Shown: positions 48,265 through 58,292, numbered from the stretch's first letter. The stretch is 64,000 nucleotides of DNA from Paraburkholderia sp. SOS3 (GCF_001922345.1 NZ_CP018811.1:1302001-1366000), one strand, 5' to 3'. Numbers and translations are program-made. Notes: generated by a model not told the origin, from the sequence alone.

Positions 48265-49165
48265 TGAAACGACGGCCTCCTGCGTGCCGCCGGCGACTGC
48301 AGGTACGCCGCCTGTGTGGTGAAAAGTCGGTTTCACTATTCCGGGGTTCCGTATCACCCGGCCGGGCGGGGGCCGTGACCGGCGCTCCGTTCGGCCGGCG
48401 TGCTCATTCGTCTGAAAGAAGCAGAAAGCCAAATGCAGAATATTAACCGGTAGTGCGCATGCGTCCGTATAGAAAAATAATGGCGCCGTGTATGTGCGCT
48501 GGCCCACCATCGCGAGGTGTTTCTTCCATTTCAGCCATCCTGCCTGATGAAGCGCACTTCCTGGCCACGCATCTTTCATTAATAGGGATCCGAAATTTAT
48601 CGAATATTGTGTCGTTAAACCGATATGCGTGATCCGGTTTCCAACACAAGGCGTGACGGTGCGCACAGGCCACCGAAAGCACGCGTGTCTGCGGTAGTCG
48701 TCACCTACACTTTCATTTCGTTCGCAAGCTGCGCGCCGGCCTGTCGGAAAACAGAAAAGGAGACGGGCGATCAACAATGTCCATTCGTCGGACGCGCAGC
48801 GGTGGCCAACGAAGCGATGTTTCCGTTGAAAGCCAGCGCCAGCTCGAACTTGAACACCACAGACAAAGAAGCGTAACTACTTCAAGCAAATCAAGCCTCT
48901 GGCGCGCGACGGCAAGCGGATCGCGTTACGTCGCACCTGCTTACGGCGCGGGAGGCCAGCGGAACCGCCGGAACCCGCTCGCATCGCCTTGCTCTATGCC
49001 TGCGGTCAAGAAGCGCGTGACCTCGCCGCAATGTCGGAAGGTCGATGTTTTCAACGCGCCTATTGATCCTTGAAATCCCCCTACAGCCTGTTCAAGACAT
49101 GTTGCGTCCGTCGAGCCGCACAGGACGCGCATGCCCTGACATTTCGTTTCGCGCTTGGAGACAAG
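48265..49165. other. 900-bp region without a confident gene
   Basis: The stretch includes an AT-richer segment (about 48470-48620) and the porin promoter. A plus-strand frame at 48777-49073 (98 codons, AAGGAG 16 bases upstream) and one at 48625-48876 are open but low-complexity. Neither resembles a known protein. I call no gene here. Confidence 0.45.
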
Positions 49166-50311
49166 ATGAAGAAGATGACGGCGGCTCTCGCGTTGACCGG
49201 TGCATTTGCAGGTCACGCTTATGGCCAAAGCAGTGTCACGTTGTACGGCATCATCGATGAAGGAATCACCTATACGAATAACCAGGCGGGTCATAGCACC
49301 TGGCAGGAGACCGATGGCGCAATCAATACGAGCCGTTTTGGCTTGCGCGGCAACGAAGATCTCGGCGGCGGCCTTCAGGCTATCTTCCGGCTCGAGAACG
49401 GTTTCAGCGCCGCTAACGGCAACTTGCGTCAGGGTGGCCGGCTGTTCGGCCGGCAAGCGTTCGTCGGGCTCGCATCGTCGCAATTCGGCACGCTTACATT
49501 GGGGCGCCAATACGATAGCGTCGTCGATTATCTCGGCCCGCTTGCGTTGACGGGTACGCAATACGGCGGGACATTCTTTGCGCACCCGTTCGACAACGAC
49601 AACCTCGACAACGACTTTCGCGTCAACAATTCGGTGAAGTATCAAAGCCCGAACTTCCGCGGGCTGCAGGCCGGCGCGCTCTATGGCTTTTCGAACGATG
49701 CAGGCGATTTCGCCAACAATCGCGCATACAGCTTTGGCGCATCGTATGCATTCAAAGGCGTGTCGGTCGCGGCGGCCTACCTGCAGATCAACCAGAATCT
49801 GACCAGCGCCGCCATCTCGAACACGAACGGCGCACTGAACGGCGATGCGACATTCTTTGCCGGCCGGCAAAGAATCTGGGGTGCCGGCGTGAAATATTCA
49901 TTCGGCCCGTTCACGACCGACTTCGTCTATACGACGACGCTGCTCGACAACGCACTCGGCATATCAGCGGCGGAGTCGGGCGTATCCGGCGGCTTCGGGC
50001 TGAACGGCGGCAGCGCGCGCTTCAACAACTACGAGGTGAACGGACGCTATACGCTCGGCTCGCCGTGGACGATCGCCGTCGGTTATGTGCATACCGACGG
50101 CAGCATCGACGCTGCGCGTCCGCACTGGGATCAGGTCAATGTGCAGGCCGCGTATCTGCTCTCGGTCCGCACGCAGGTCTATGTGCAGACCGAGTACCAG
50201 CATATCGCGCAGGACGGCCTGCCGCTCGGCGCGATCATCAGCGGCTTGCCGGCAGCGTCGACGACGCCGAATCAGGTTGCCGTGACGCTAGGGCTGCGTC
50301 ATACGTTCTGA
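49166..50311 (+). CDS. General porin (Burkholderia-type, Gram-negative porin family)
   Basis: From the ATG at 49166 (TTGGAG upstream) 381 residues are encoded: a signal peptide (MKKMTAALALTGAFAGHAYG), then SSVTLYGIIDEGITYTNN, the standard first strand of the family. RFGLRGNEDLGGGLQAIFRLENGF, the constriction-loop region near GRQYDSVVDYLGPL, and a terminal GLRHTF with C-terminal Phe follow. It forms a 16-strand trimeric channel for small hydrophilic solutes. Confidence 0.95.
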   Translation: MKKMTAALALTGAFAGHAYGQSSVTLYGIIDEGITYTNNQAGHSTWQETDGAINTSRFGLRGNEDLGGGLQAIFRLENGFSAANGNLRQGGRLFGRQAFVGLASSQFGTLTLGRQYDSVVDYLGPLALTGTQYGGTFFAHPFDNDNLDNDFRVNNSVKYQSPNFRGLQAGALYGFSNDAGDFANNRAYSFGASYAFKGVSVAAAYLQINQNLTSAAISNTNGALNGDATFFAGRQRIWGAGVKYSFGPFTTDFVYTTTLLDNALGISAAESGVSGGFGLNGGSARFNNYEVNGRYTLGSPWTIAVGYVHTDGSIDAARPHWDQVNVQAAYLLSVRTQVYVQTEYQHIAQDGLPLGAIISGLPAASTTPNQVAVTLGLRHTF

Positions 50312-50373
50312 TCGGAAGGCCCGAGGCAGTCGCGAGCGGCGCAACGGTGGCTCGAGGGTCGCGTAAGCGCGGC

Positions 50374-52164
50374 CTAAAGGTCGATCACGACGTCGCCGAC
50401 GGGTTGCGAGCAGCATATGAGCAGGTTGCCGTCGGCGGGCTTGTCGAGCGGCTCCGGCCCGTAAGCGACGTTCCCCGACACCAGTCCGCTCTCGCAGTTG
50501 TGGCATACGCCGGTTCGGCACGACCACCGGACCGGCACGTCGCACGCTTCGGCCAGTTCGAGAATGCTTGGATACACAGCCGCATTCCAGTGCGCGGCAA
50601 TGCCGCTGCGCGCGAACGAAACCAAAACGCCGGTCTGCGCATCGTTTTCGGGCAGATGCGGCGCTCGCGCACGGGCGCCGACGATGCCCGGCGTCATCGA
50701 TTCGCCGCCGTTGAAGGTTTCCGCATGAATTCGCCGGGCCGCAACGTTCATCGCGGCGAGTGCCTCTTTCATTTCCGCCATGAAGCGAGCCGGTCCGCAT
50801 AGATAAAAATCCGCTTCGCGCTCGATGCCGGCTTGCTCCAGAACGGCGCGCGACAGCCGGCCCACTGCATCGAAATGCAGGCCGGGCTGGTCGCTCGCGT
50901 CGGGCTTGCTATAGCAGACGTAGCTCTGGCCATGCGCGAGCGCGCGAGACAGACGTTGTGCCTCGCCGGCAAATGCGTGGTGACGGCCATCGCGAGCGCC
51001 ATGCAGCCACCACACGCGTCGCGCCGAGTTCTGCGCAGACAGCGCATGCAGCATCGCGAGCACCGGCGTTGCGCCGATGCCGGCGCTTATCAACACGACC
51101 GGACCCTCTCCGGGCTGCAGAACAAAGCTGCCGCGTGGCGCGCTCACATCGAGCCTCGCGCCGACACGCAGCTGACGATGCAGATACGTGCCGCCCGCGC
51201 CATCCGGTTCGAGCTTCACGCTAATGCGATAGCACTGCGTCGACAGCGCGCCCGACAGCGAGTAGCTGCGGAAAAACGGCGAACCGCCGTCGGGACGCGG
51301 CAAACGCAATACGACATATTGACCCGGCAGCGCCATCGGCAGCGGCTCGGCGTCGGTGCTTTCGAGCGTGATCGACAGCACGTCCGCCGACTCCTGATCG
51401 AGTGCGGCCACCTTCAGCGAGCGGAAGCCCGGCGCAACCGGATGCGAGGCGGCGGCCGGCGTGAGCCCGGCGTTACCGCCAGTCGAACCGCTCTTCGCGC
51501 CGTCCTTCTCACTGCTGGTCTGCTCGCGCAGCAGCGCATCGAAAGAGCCGCGCCAGCCTGGCGACAGCGCCTCGATCCGCAATGCGCGCTCGAGTCCGTC
51601 GCGCGGATGGTGCGAAGAATAGAGCAGGGCGTTGATCTCGGCGACCGTCATACGTTCGTCGGCCTCGCCGACCTTGACGATGGCGTCGCCCGCGCCGACA
51701 TCGCCTTCCTGCAGCACACGAAGATAGAAACCCGGGCGCCCGCTCGACGTGAGCAACGCTGCCATGCGCGGTTCGTTGGTCCGGATACCGACGCGATAAC
51801 AGGTTACACGCGGTTGCGTGACTTCGAACAACGCATCGCCGATCTGATAACGGTCGCCGATGCAGACGTCGGAATCGGGCAGCCCTTCGATCGTGAAGTT
51901 CTCGCCGAACTGCCCATACGTGAAGTCGCTGCGCTGGAGTTCTTGCTGCCAGTAGCGATACGATTCGATCTGATAGACGAACACGGCGCGCTGTTCGCCG
52001 CCGTGCCCCGCGGTATCGCCTTGACCGTCGCCGGCAAGATTGAGGCGGCTCGCGCGGCAGCGGCCCTGCACCGGATTCTTCCAGATGCCGGTGTATACCG
52101 TGCGGCCTTTCCAGTCGATATTGCGCGGCAATCCGACGTTGACCGATAGTAGTCGACTCATCAT
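50374..52164 (-). CDS. MOSC domain fused to ferredoxin-type oxidoreductase
   Basis: The 596-residue protein starts at the ATG pair 52159-52164 with GGAGAGGA upstream. Residues 1-220 are a MOSC domain (YiiM-like: GENFTIEGL, GDALFEVTQPRVTCYRVG). Residues 260-500 form a FAD/NAD reductase (SPFFRSYSLSG, YLHRQLRVG, VVLISAGIGATPVLAML, FYLCGPARFMAEMKEAL). The last 90 residues are a plant-type [2Fe-2S] ferredoxin with CRTGVCHNC and a late ICC cluster. The MOSC domain handles molybdenum-sulfur cofactors, so the fusion may deliver electrons to a molybdoenzyme reductase for N-hydroxylated compounds. It precedes a DUF427 gene on the same strand. Confidence 0.9.
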   Translation of the reverse strand: MMSRLLSVNVGLPRNIDWKGRTVYTGIWKNPVQGRCRASRLNLAGDGQGDTAGHGGEQRAVFVYQIESYRYWQQELQRSDFTYGQFGENFTIEGLPDSDVCIGDRYQIGDALFEVTQPRVTCYRVGIRTNEPRMAALLTSSGRPGFYLRVLQEGDVGAGDAIVKVGEADERMTVAEINALLYSSHHPRDGLERALRIEALSPGWRGSFDALLREQTSSEKDGAKSGSTGGNAGLTPAAASHPVAPGFRSLKVAALDQESADVLSITLESTDAEPLPMALPGQYVVLRLPRPDGGSPFFRSYSLSGALSTQCYRISVKLEPDGAGGTYLHRQLRVGARLDVSAPRGSFVLQPGEGPVVLISAGIGATPVLAMLHALSAQNSARRVWWLHGARDGRHHAFAGEAQRLSRALAHGQSYVCYSKPDASDQPGLHFDAVGRLSRAVLEQAGIEREADFYLCGPARFMAEMKEALAAMNVAARRIHAETFNGGESMTPGIVGARARAPHLPENDAQTGVLVSFARSGIAAHWNAAVYPSILELAEACDVPVRWSCRTGVCHNCESGLVSGNVAYGPEPLDKPADGNLLICCSQPVGDVVIDL

Positions 52165-52198
52165 TCCTCTCCGCGACGTTACATGCGCACTGTTACCG

Positions 52199-53074
52199 CT
52201 ATGCCGACGGCCGCTCGCGCAATTGCACTTCGTGCACCGTGAGTTCGCGATCGACGCCATGCGGAATGACCGTTTGTCCCGGCTCGAGATGCAGCGCTTT
52301 GCCGTCGAGAGTCACGGATACGATATCGGGCTCGAACGACACGTAGTTCGCGACCCGCCTCACTTCCGGATAAGTGTCCGGATACGTCCACGCGGCAAGA
52401 CGCGCGTCGTCGATGTCGTAGTAGCTGCACACTCCCTTGTACGGACAGAACGTCTTCGTCTCCACGCCCGTCAGCGCGGACTCGTCGATATCGTCGCGCG
52501 GCACGTACCAGCGCGGCGCGAAGCCCGATTCGTAAAGCGCGAGCGGCCGCTTCGTATCGGCGATCACGCGGTCGCGATGACGAACCACGAGGTGCCGCGA
52601 CGTTTCGCGAATGTCGATGCGGTGATACGGGTCCGCGGCGTGACCGACGATCCGTTCGTCTTCCTCATAGAACGCATCCATCATGCGCCACGCAAACGCG
52701 ACGCGATGTTCGAGCACGCTAGCGTGTTCCGGCAAGGCCGTATGTTGCCACGCACCGCGCTGGGCGGTCTGTTCGCCCGCGTGCACCGCGAACCACGCGG
52801 TCGCGCCGAGATCCTGATGGCGCGTCGTGTGCTCGAGCCGCTCGAGCACCCCCGCAGCAATGTCGCGTTCCGGGAAATATGCAACCGGGTAGCGTGCAGG
52901 TTCGAAAAGCAGCACGACGTTTTCGCTATCGGCAATCCACTTGCCGCCGAAGTGCACGCGCATCCGGCGGCGCAGCGGCTCGGCGTAGAGCAGGCGCCTG
53001 GGCAGCGGGTCGGGCACGAGGAAGCGGCCGATCGCGCCAGCCGCGAGCGGGCCTTGTTGCCATGAGAGTCCCAT
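52199..53074 (-). CDS. DUF427 protein, two copies
   Basis: The 291-residue protein has two DUF427-type segments: VHFGGKWIADSENVVLLFE at about 40-70, and the stronger one at about 165-270 with HLVVRHRDRVIADTKRP, PRWYVPRDDID and TFCPYKGVCSYYD. DUF427 is a small beta domain of unknown function. The stop at 52199 is 34 bp before the MOSC-fusion start, so the two are cotranscribed with DUF427 first. Confidence 0.9.
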   Translation of the reverse strand: MGLSWQQGPLAAGAIGRFLVPDPLPRRLLYAEPLRRRMRVHFGGKWIADSENVVLLFEPARYPVAYFPERDIAAGVLERLEHTTRHQDLGATAWFAVHAGEQTAQRGAWQHTALPEHASVLEHRVAFAWRMMDAFYEEDERIVGHAADPYHRIDIRETSRHLVVRHRDRVIADTKRPLALYESGFAPRWYVPRDDIDESALTGVETKTFCPYKGVCSYYDIDDARLAAWTYPDTYPEVRRVANYVSFEPDIVSVTLDGKALHLEPGQTVIPHGVDRELTVHEVQLRERPSA

Positions 53075-53372
53075 TTCGGTTTCTCCTTGTTTATCGATCG
53101 ATTGCGCATGGCGCCGGCTATCGCCCTATGCGAGCGGCGCATAACGTGTAACCGGTAAAATAGCGGAATGTGCCATGCGATGGCGTCATACTTCATATGA
53201 ACCGCACGCGATCGGCAAACGACATGAATTCGAGTGTCGCCGAATTCGGCCGGTTGCGTAATGTGTGTATGCAGAGCAGATCTCTTCGAATCGCGTTAAC
53301 CTGTTTCGCGATGGCCGCCTTTCGAACATGAACGGGCGGTGCCCGAAACCGGTTTTCTTTATCAGGAATACG

Positions 53373-54020
53373 ATGACTCCGTTACGAATCGACTTCATCT
53401 CCGATATTGCGTGCCCATGGTGCGCGGTTGGCCTCGCGTCGCTGCAACGCGCGCTCGCCAACTTCGGCGAAGAGATTCACGCCGAGTGGGTGATGCACCC
53501 GTTCGAGTTGAATCCGAAGATGGGCCCCGAAGGCCAGGGCATTGTCGAATACCTGGGCAACAAGTACGGCCGTACGCCGGCGCAGATTGCCGAAACGCAG
53601 GCCGTGATACGCGAGCGCGGCGCGAGCGTCGGCTTTGCGTTTGGCGAACGTAAGTTCGTCTACAACACGTTCGATGCGCATCGGCTGCTGCAATGGGCAG
53701 GCGAAAAAGAGGGCAAGCAGGTCGCGCTCGAAGCGGCGCTGATGCAGGCCTATCACGGCAACGGCGACGACGTGAGCGACCATGACGTGCTGGTCGCTGC
53801 CGCGGAATCGGTCGGGCTCGACGCGCGTGAAGCGCGTCGCGTGCTGCAGAGCGACGACTATGCCGACGCGGTGCGCGCCGACGAGCAGGAAACGCATGCG
53901 ATGGGCATTCACTCGGTGCCGGCGATCATCTTCAACCGGCGCTATCTCGTGTCCGGCGGGCAGCCGGTCGAAGCGTTCGAGCAGGCGCTGCGGCAAATCC
54001 TCGCCGAAGAAAAAGCCTAG
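53373..54020 (+). CDS. FrnE-like DsbA family oxidoreductase
   Basis: The 215-residue protein, from the ATG at 53373, is a thioredoxin-fold DsbA-like isomerase with active-site CPWC at residues 14-17 (DFISDIACPWCAVG). The conserved middle includes HPFELNPKMGPEGQ and the end has GIHSVPAIIFNRRYLVSGGQP with the cis-proline. There is no signal peptide, as expected for the cytoplasmic FrnE group, implicated in thiol handling or polyketide chemistry. Confidence 0.92.
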   Translation: MTPLRIDFISDIACPWCAVGLASLQRALANFGEEIHAEWVMHPFELNPKMGPEGQGIVEYLGNKYGRTPAQIAETQAVIRERGASVGFAFGERKFVYNTFDAHRLLQWAGEKEGKQVALEAALMQAYHGNGDDVSDHDVLVAAAESVGLDAREARRVLQSDDYADAVRADEQETHAMGIHSVPAIIFNRRYLVSGGQPVEAFEQALRQILAEEKA

Positions 54021-54185
54021 CGGCGATGGTTTCGAGTGCCGGCAGCGCGAATCGATCGCGCGGCAGCGGACGGGGCATGAACCGCGCTCGCTGCATCGCC
54101 GGATTGTCGTGCGACATCGATCGGGGAGCTCATTCGACGTTGGGACGCTCGATATCCCAATAGTCGGACTACTTTAGGGTATACA

Positions 54186-54216
54186 TTGATTATTCGGCCA
54201 GAGGCCGTGTTATAGG
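54186..54216 (+). promoter_or_regulatory. Candidate promoter with operator in the spacer
   Basis: TTGATT (54186-54191) and TATAGG (54211-54216) are spaced about 19 bases, and the spacer contains the dyad CGGCC-AGA-GGCCG (54195-54207). It lies 130 bp before the sugar ABC binding-protein gene, a plausible repressor-controlled promoter. The spacing is one or two bases above the optimum. Confidence 0.35.
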
Positions 54217-54345
54217 ATTTTCCGCAGTTGTCAGGAGCACATGCATGCACGTGGTTTGTAAGGTGTATTGATGTCCGGCTCCGGCGCTGTTCTGGCCTGC
54301 GCCGTCATGCACAGCAAGTCAATAACTAAGAGACTGGAGGATGAC

Positions 54346-55428
54346 ATGGCCGGTAAGCCGGAACGCGATGGGGAAGAAGTGCAGGAAATGCGCCGTGGAT
54401 TGCTGCAAGGCGCAGGCCTCGGTGCCGCGCTGGCGCTGTTAGGAGGCGCAATCACACCGGCGCAAGCAGCGGAAGGCGCGCCATTCCCGAGTCACAAGCG
54501 CTGGAAGATCGTGTTCGTCAATCACGTGACGACGAATCCGTTCTTCGTGCCGACGCAATATGGCATTCAGGACTCCACCGCTTTGCTCGGCATGGACTAT
54601 CAGTGGACCGGCTCGGCCAATGCCGATATCGGCGAAATGGTGAACGCGGTCAACGCGGCCGTGGCGGCGAAGGCCGATGCGATCGCCGTGCCGATCGTCG
54701 ATCCGAAGGCATTCGACAAGCCGATCCAGGCCGCGCTCGACGCGGGCATTCCGGTGTTCTCGTACAACGCCGATGCGCCGCAGGGATCGACGAATCCGCG
54801 TCTCGCGTATATCGGACAGGATCTCTATCTGTCCGGCTATCAGATGGGCGAGCGCATCGCGAATCTCGTCGATAGCGGTCTCGTGGCGCTGTTCATCGCT
54901 ACGCCAGGCCAGCTCAATATCCAGCCGCGTCTGGACGGCGCCGTGGCGGCGATCAAGAAATCGGGCAAGAAGATCGACGTGCAGACCATCGCGACCGGTG
55001 CGACCGTCAACGAAGAGCTGTCGAAGATCAAATCGTTCTACCTCGGCCACCAGGACCTGAAGGGCATGTTCGCGGTCGACGCGGGCAGTACGCAGGGTGT
55101 CGCACAGGTGATGAAGGAGAGCAATCTGCCGTCCAAGGGCGTGCACGGCGGCGGCTTCGACCTGCTGCCGACCACGGTTCAGCTGATTCACGACGGCTTC
55201 CTCGACTTCACGATCGATCAGCAGCCCTACGTGCAGGGCTTCTATACCGTGGTCGAGGCATTCACGTATCTCGCGTCGGGCGGACTTGTCGGGCCGGCCA
55301 ATATCAACACCGGCCTTAAGTTCGTGACGAAGGGTTCAGTCGATCCGTATCTGAACACGTCGACGCGTTACGAAGGCAAGAGCACGAAGCCGCAGATTGT
55401 CCCACACACGGGAGCGATCAAAGGGTGA
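54346..55428 (+). CDS. Sugar ABC transporter, periplasmic binding protein (RbsB/FrcB type)
   Basis: The start is the ATG at 54346 behind GGAGG; 360 residues. A twin-arginine-like signal (EMRRGLLQGAGLGAALALLGG) is followed by a type-I periplasmic binding fold: VNHVTTNPFFVPTQYGI, ANADIGEMVNAVNAAVAAKADAIAVPIVDP and GIPVFSYNADAPQGS. It resembles fructose or rhizopine binders. Permease and ATPase genes follow with overlapping ends, so this is a complete ABC importer; the sugar is not determined. Confidence 0.94.
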   Translation: MAGKPERDGEEVQEMRRGLLQGAGLGAALALLGGAITPAQAAEGAPFPSHKRWKIVFVNHVTTNPFFVPTQYGIQDSTALLGMDYQWTGSANADIGEMVNAVNAAVAAKADAIAVPIVDPKAFDKPIQAALDAGIPVFSYNADAPQGSTNPRLAYIGQDLYLSGYQMGERIANLVDSGLVALFIATPGQLNIQPRLDGAVAAIKKSGKKIDVQTIATGATVNEELSKIKSFYLGHQDLKGMFAVDAGSTQGVAQVMKESNLPSKGVHGGGFDLLPTTVQLIHDGFLDFTIDQQPYVQGFYTVVEAFTYLASGGLVGPANINTGLKFVTKGSVDPYLNTSTRYEGKSTKPQIVPHTGAIKG

Positions 55429-56426
55429 TGTCTTCGGTCGCGGATCAACATAAGGCTCGCCGGCGGCCGCGATTGCTATCGCGGTCGCTGATTCGTTCGA
55501 GCGAAGTGCGCATCTTCGTGGTCGCGCTGATTCTGTGCGCGTACTTCCAGTTCGCCAATCACGATTTTCTGCTGTCGAGCGCGAGCCTGCAGAACCTGTC
55601 GCAATACATTGCGCCGGTCGCGCTGATTGCGTTCGGTGAAATCATGCTGATGATCGGCGGCGAGATCGATCTGTCCGCCGGGATGGTGTTCGCGTTTGCG
55701 CCGTTCATCATGTATTTCGGTATCGAGGCGGGCTTTCCGGCCTGGCTCGCGATACTCGCAGGCCTCGCGGCCGCGGGTGTGGTCGGTTTCATCAACGGGG
55801 CGGTGACGGTCTATCTGCGCATTCCGTCGTTCGTCACGACACTCGGCACGCTGTTCTTCGTGAACGGCTTCACGCTGACGATTTCGCAGGGCACGCCGGT
55901 GCCCTCGCCGCAAAACACCTGGCTTGCGAACTTCATGGGCGAGTGGGGCTATAGCGAGATCATCTGGGCCGTCGCGCTGGCGGCAATCATGCATGTGCTG
56001 CTAAGACATACGCGTTGGGGCCTGCATACGGTGGCATCCGGCGCGAACCCGCTTGGCTCGAGCGAAGCGGGTATTCGTATCAGGCGGCTCAAGCTCGGCA
56101 ACTTCGTGATTGCGGCGGTGCTCGCGGGCTTGACCGGCATCCTCGAATGCCATCGCATTGCGTCGATCGATCCGCAAGCCGGCGGCAATCAGATCATGTT
56201 CCTCGCGGTCGCCGCGGGGGTGATCGGCGGCACGCCGCTCGCGGGCGGCTCGGGCACGATCATCGGCGGGCTGATCGGCGCCGCGGTGCTTGGCATTCTT
56301 AGCGATGGGTTCACGCTGATCGGCATCAATGCATTCACGTTCAACATGATTCTCGGCGCAGCGATTCTTGCGGCGATGATCTTCAATATCCACGTGGTCC
56401 GCCTCGCGCGCAAAGGAGGCCCCTGA
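55428..56426 (+). CDS. Sugar ABC transporter, permease (RbsC type)
   Basis: The 332-residue membrane protein has about ten hydrophobic segments and family motifs LIAFGEIMLMIGGEIDLSAGMVFAF and a GGTPLAGGSGTIIGGLIGAAVLGILSDGF block near the end. The ATG at 55428 overlaps the binding-protein stop; a GTG three bases upstream is an alternative. It forms a homodimeric channel with the ATPase encoded immediately downstream. Confidence 0.94.
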   Translation: MSSVADQHKARRRPRLLSRSLIRSSEVRIFVVALILCAYFQFANHDFLLSSASLQNLSQYIAPVALIAFGEIMLMIGGEIDLSAGMVFAFAPFIMYFGIEAGFPAWLAILAGLAAAGVVGFINGAVTVYLRIPSFVTTLGTLFFVNGFTLTISQGTPVPSPQNTWLANFMGEWGYSEIIWAVALAAIMHVLLRHTRWGLHTVASGANPLGSSEAGIRIRRLKLGNFVIAAVLAGLTGILECHRIASIDPQAGGNQIMFLAVAAGVIGGTPLAGGSGTIIGGLIGAAVLGILSDGFTLIGINAFTFNMILGAAILAAMIFNIHVVRLARKGGP

Positions 56427-57238
56427 TGTCCGACGTGCCAGGCATGCCCGGGATGCCGGTCGACACGCGCGACGAGGCGCCCGCCGAAGCGCTGCGCGGC
56501 GACGATATCGTCAAGCGGTTCGGCGCGGTAACCGCGCTCGATGGTGTTTCGTTGACGCTCAGGAAGGGCGAGATTCTCGGCATACTCGGCGATAACGGCG
56601 CGGGCAAATCGACGCTGATCAAGATCCTCACAGGGTTTCTTCAGCAGACGAGCGGCAAGCTGTTCCTCGACGGCGTCGAAACGATGCTGCGCTCGGTCGA
56701 TCACGCGCGCTCGCTCGGTATCGAATGCGTGTATCAGGATCTCGCGCTCGCGAACTCGCTGAGCATTTATCACAACATGTTCCTGAACCGCGAGATCATT
56801 CATCGCGGTCCGATTCCGCTGCTCAACAACCGTGCAATGCGCAACCGGACCGCCGAATTTCTCGAAGAGATCGGCGTGCACGTGCCGTCCGTCGATTTGC
56901 CGGTCGAGCAACTCTCGGGCGGGCAACGGCAAGCGATTGCCGTTGCGCGGGCCGTTCATTCGAACGCGAAGATCCTGCTGCTCGATGAACCGCTCGCGGC
57001 GATGGGTGCACGCGAAGCCGGTTTGATCATCGATCTGATCCTGCGTTTGAAGGCGAAGGGCGATCTGTCGATCATTATGATCATGCACAACTACGCGCAG
57101 ACGCTCGACATTGCCGATCGCGTGATGCTCATGCAGCGAGGCCGCGTCACCTATCAACGCGAAGCAGCGAACACATCGGTCGCCGAACTGATGGACATCG
57201 TACGGCGCGAATATCGCGCGATGCGCACCGCGTCCTGA
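56426..57238 (+). CDS. Sugar ABC transporter, single-domain ATPase (FrcA type)
   Basis: The 270-residue ATPase has Walker A ILGDNGAGKST, signature LSGGQRQAIAVARAV, Walker B ILLLDEPLAAMGARE and the H-loop IMHNYAQT. It is half the length of RbsA/XylG-type ATPases, having one nucleotide-binding domain as in FrcA. The ATG overlaps the permease stop by one base. It completes the transporter that starts at 54346. Confidence 0.94.
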   Translation: MSDVPGMPGMPVDTRDEAPAEALRGDDIVKRFGAVTALDGVSLTLRKGEILGILGDNGAGKSTLIKILTGFLQQTSGKLFLDGVETMLRSVDHARSLGIECVYQDLALANSLSIYHNMFLNREIIHRGPIPLLNNRAMRNRTAEFLEEIGVHVPSVDLPVEQLSGGQRQAIAVARAVHSNAKILLLDEPLAAMGAREAGLIIDLILRLKAKGDLSIIMIMHNYAQTLDIADRVMLMQRGRVTYQREAANTSVAELMDIVRREYRAMRTAS

Positions 57239-57417
57239 GCGCGCGGAACGTTAATACCCCTTTATTTGCGGTTTATTTCCGCGATATTTTTCGTTTTTCT
57301 TCAGACCGGGTCGTCGGTACCGTGCGAATTTTTTTCCGCCGCGCGAAAGGGCGTGTTGGCGGAAGCGTCGGCTATCATGAAAGGATCGTTGGCAAGGCCG
57401 TCGTTGCAGGTACAGAT

Positions 57418-58254
57418 ATGACGAAAGTAGGTAAGACACTCATCGGCGTGCTGGTCGCAGTGGACCTGGCGTTCGTTTTTTACATCATGTCGCCGCAGAT
57501 CGAGCACTCGGGCAGTAAAAGTGACGACTCCGCGGAAGCAGCAGCAAAAGGAGCCGAACTCGAAGCGGGCGTGATTGCGAATGCGAGCAATGGCGCGCAA
57601 GTCGCGTCGGGTTCGATCGCAGGCAGCGCATCCGGATCAGGCATGCCGGATTCGACTTCGGATGCGGGCCGCGTCGTGGCGCCGCCGCCCCCTTCGACAT
57701 CGGATGGCGGGCGTGTTGCGATGGCGCCTGCGCCAAGCCCCGTCGCGGTGCCGAATGTGATGCTCGAGCGCAAATCCAGCTCCGCCGCGGTGGCGGCAAT
57801 GGCTCCGGCGGCGTCGGTCCCGGTCGCTTCAGGCAATGCGAACGAGCAGCGCGTGGCCGTGCGTCGACAGCCGGTCAAAACCGTCGACGTGACGAATGTA
57901 CGCAGGCCGGCCGATGAGAAACCGAATGTCGCTTCGCGTAGCGAGCGGTCCGCGGTTGAGGCGCGTTCGAGTGCATCGAATTCGGGCTCAAGCTCGGGCT
58001 CAAGCCCGGGCGCGGGTTCGAATGCGGTCGCCGCGGCCATGACGGAAGCGCTCGTCAGACAATCGGCAATGCTCGATCCCAATCTGCCGCCGCCCGATAT
58101 GTCGAAGTCGGTTTCGATGCGCGATGTTCCCGAAACATCGTCGCGCGCGGGTGCGAATCCCGTGGCGGCCGCGATGACCGAACAGCTGGTGAGGGAGTCG
58201 ACGAAATTCAACCCGCCCGCCCAGCATGCGCCGGCCCAGCCGGGCGCGCAGTGA
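57418..58254 (+). CDS. Membrane-anchored low-complexity protein with C-terminal repeat
   Basis: The 278-residue protein starts at 57418. One membrane helix (TLIGVLVAVDLAFVFYIM) is followed by a long Ala/Ser/Pro-rich linker. Two related elements near the C-terminus read NAVAAAMTEALVRQSAMLDPN and NPVAAAMTEQLVRESTKFNPP. The start ATG lies in an AT-rich upstream area. I know no family. It may be a periplasmic or envelope linker protein. Confidence 0.7.
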   Translation: MTKVGKTLIGVLVAVDLAFVFYIMSPQIEHSGSKSDDSAEAAAKGAELEAGVIANASNGAQVASGSIAGSASGSGMPDSTSDAGRVVAPPPPSTSDGGRVAMAPAPSPVAVPNVMLERKSSSAAVAAMAPAASVPVASGNANEQRVAVRRQPVKTVDVTNVRRPADEKPNVASRSERSAVEARSSASNSGSSSGSSPGAGSNAVAAAMTEALVRQSAMLDPNLPPPDMSKSVSMRDVPETSSRAGANPVAAAMTEQLVRESTKFNPPAQHAPAQPGAQ

Positions 58255-58292
58255 TCCCGTAGCGCATCTCGTCGCATGTAACACGTTGCTTG

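Noticed and set aside
48777..49073. 98-codon plus-strand frame before the porin
   Set aside because: AAGGAG is too far from the ATG and the translation is Ser/Arg-rich low-complexity without any similarity.
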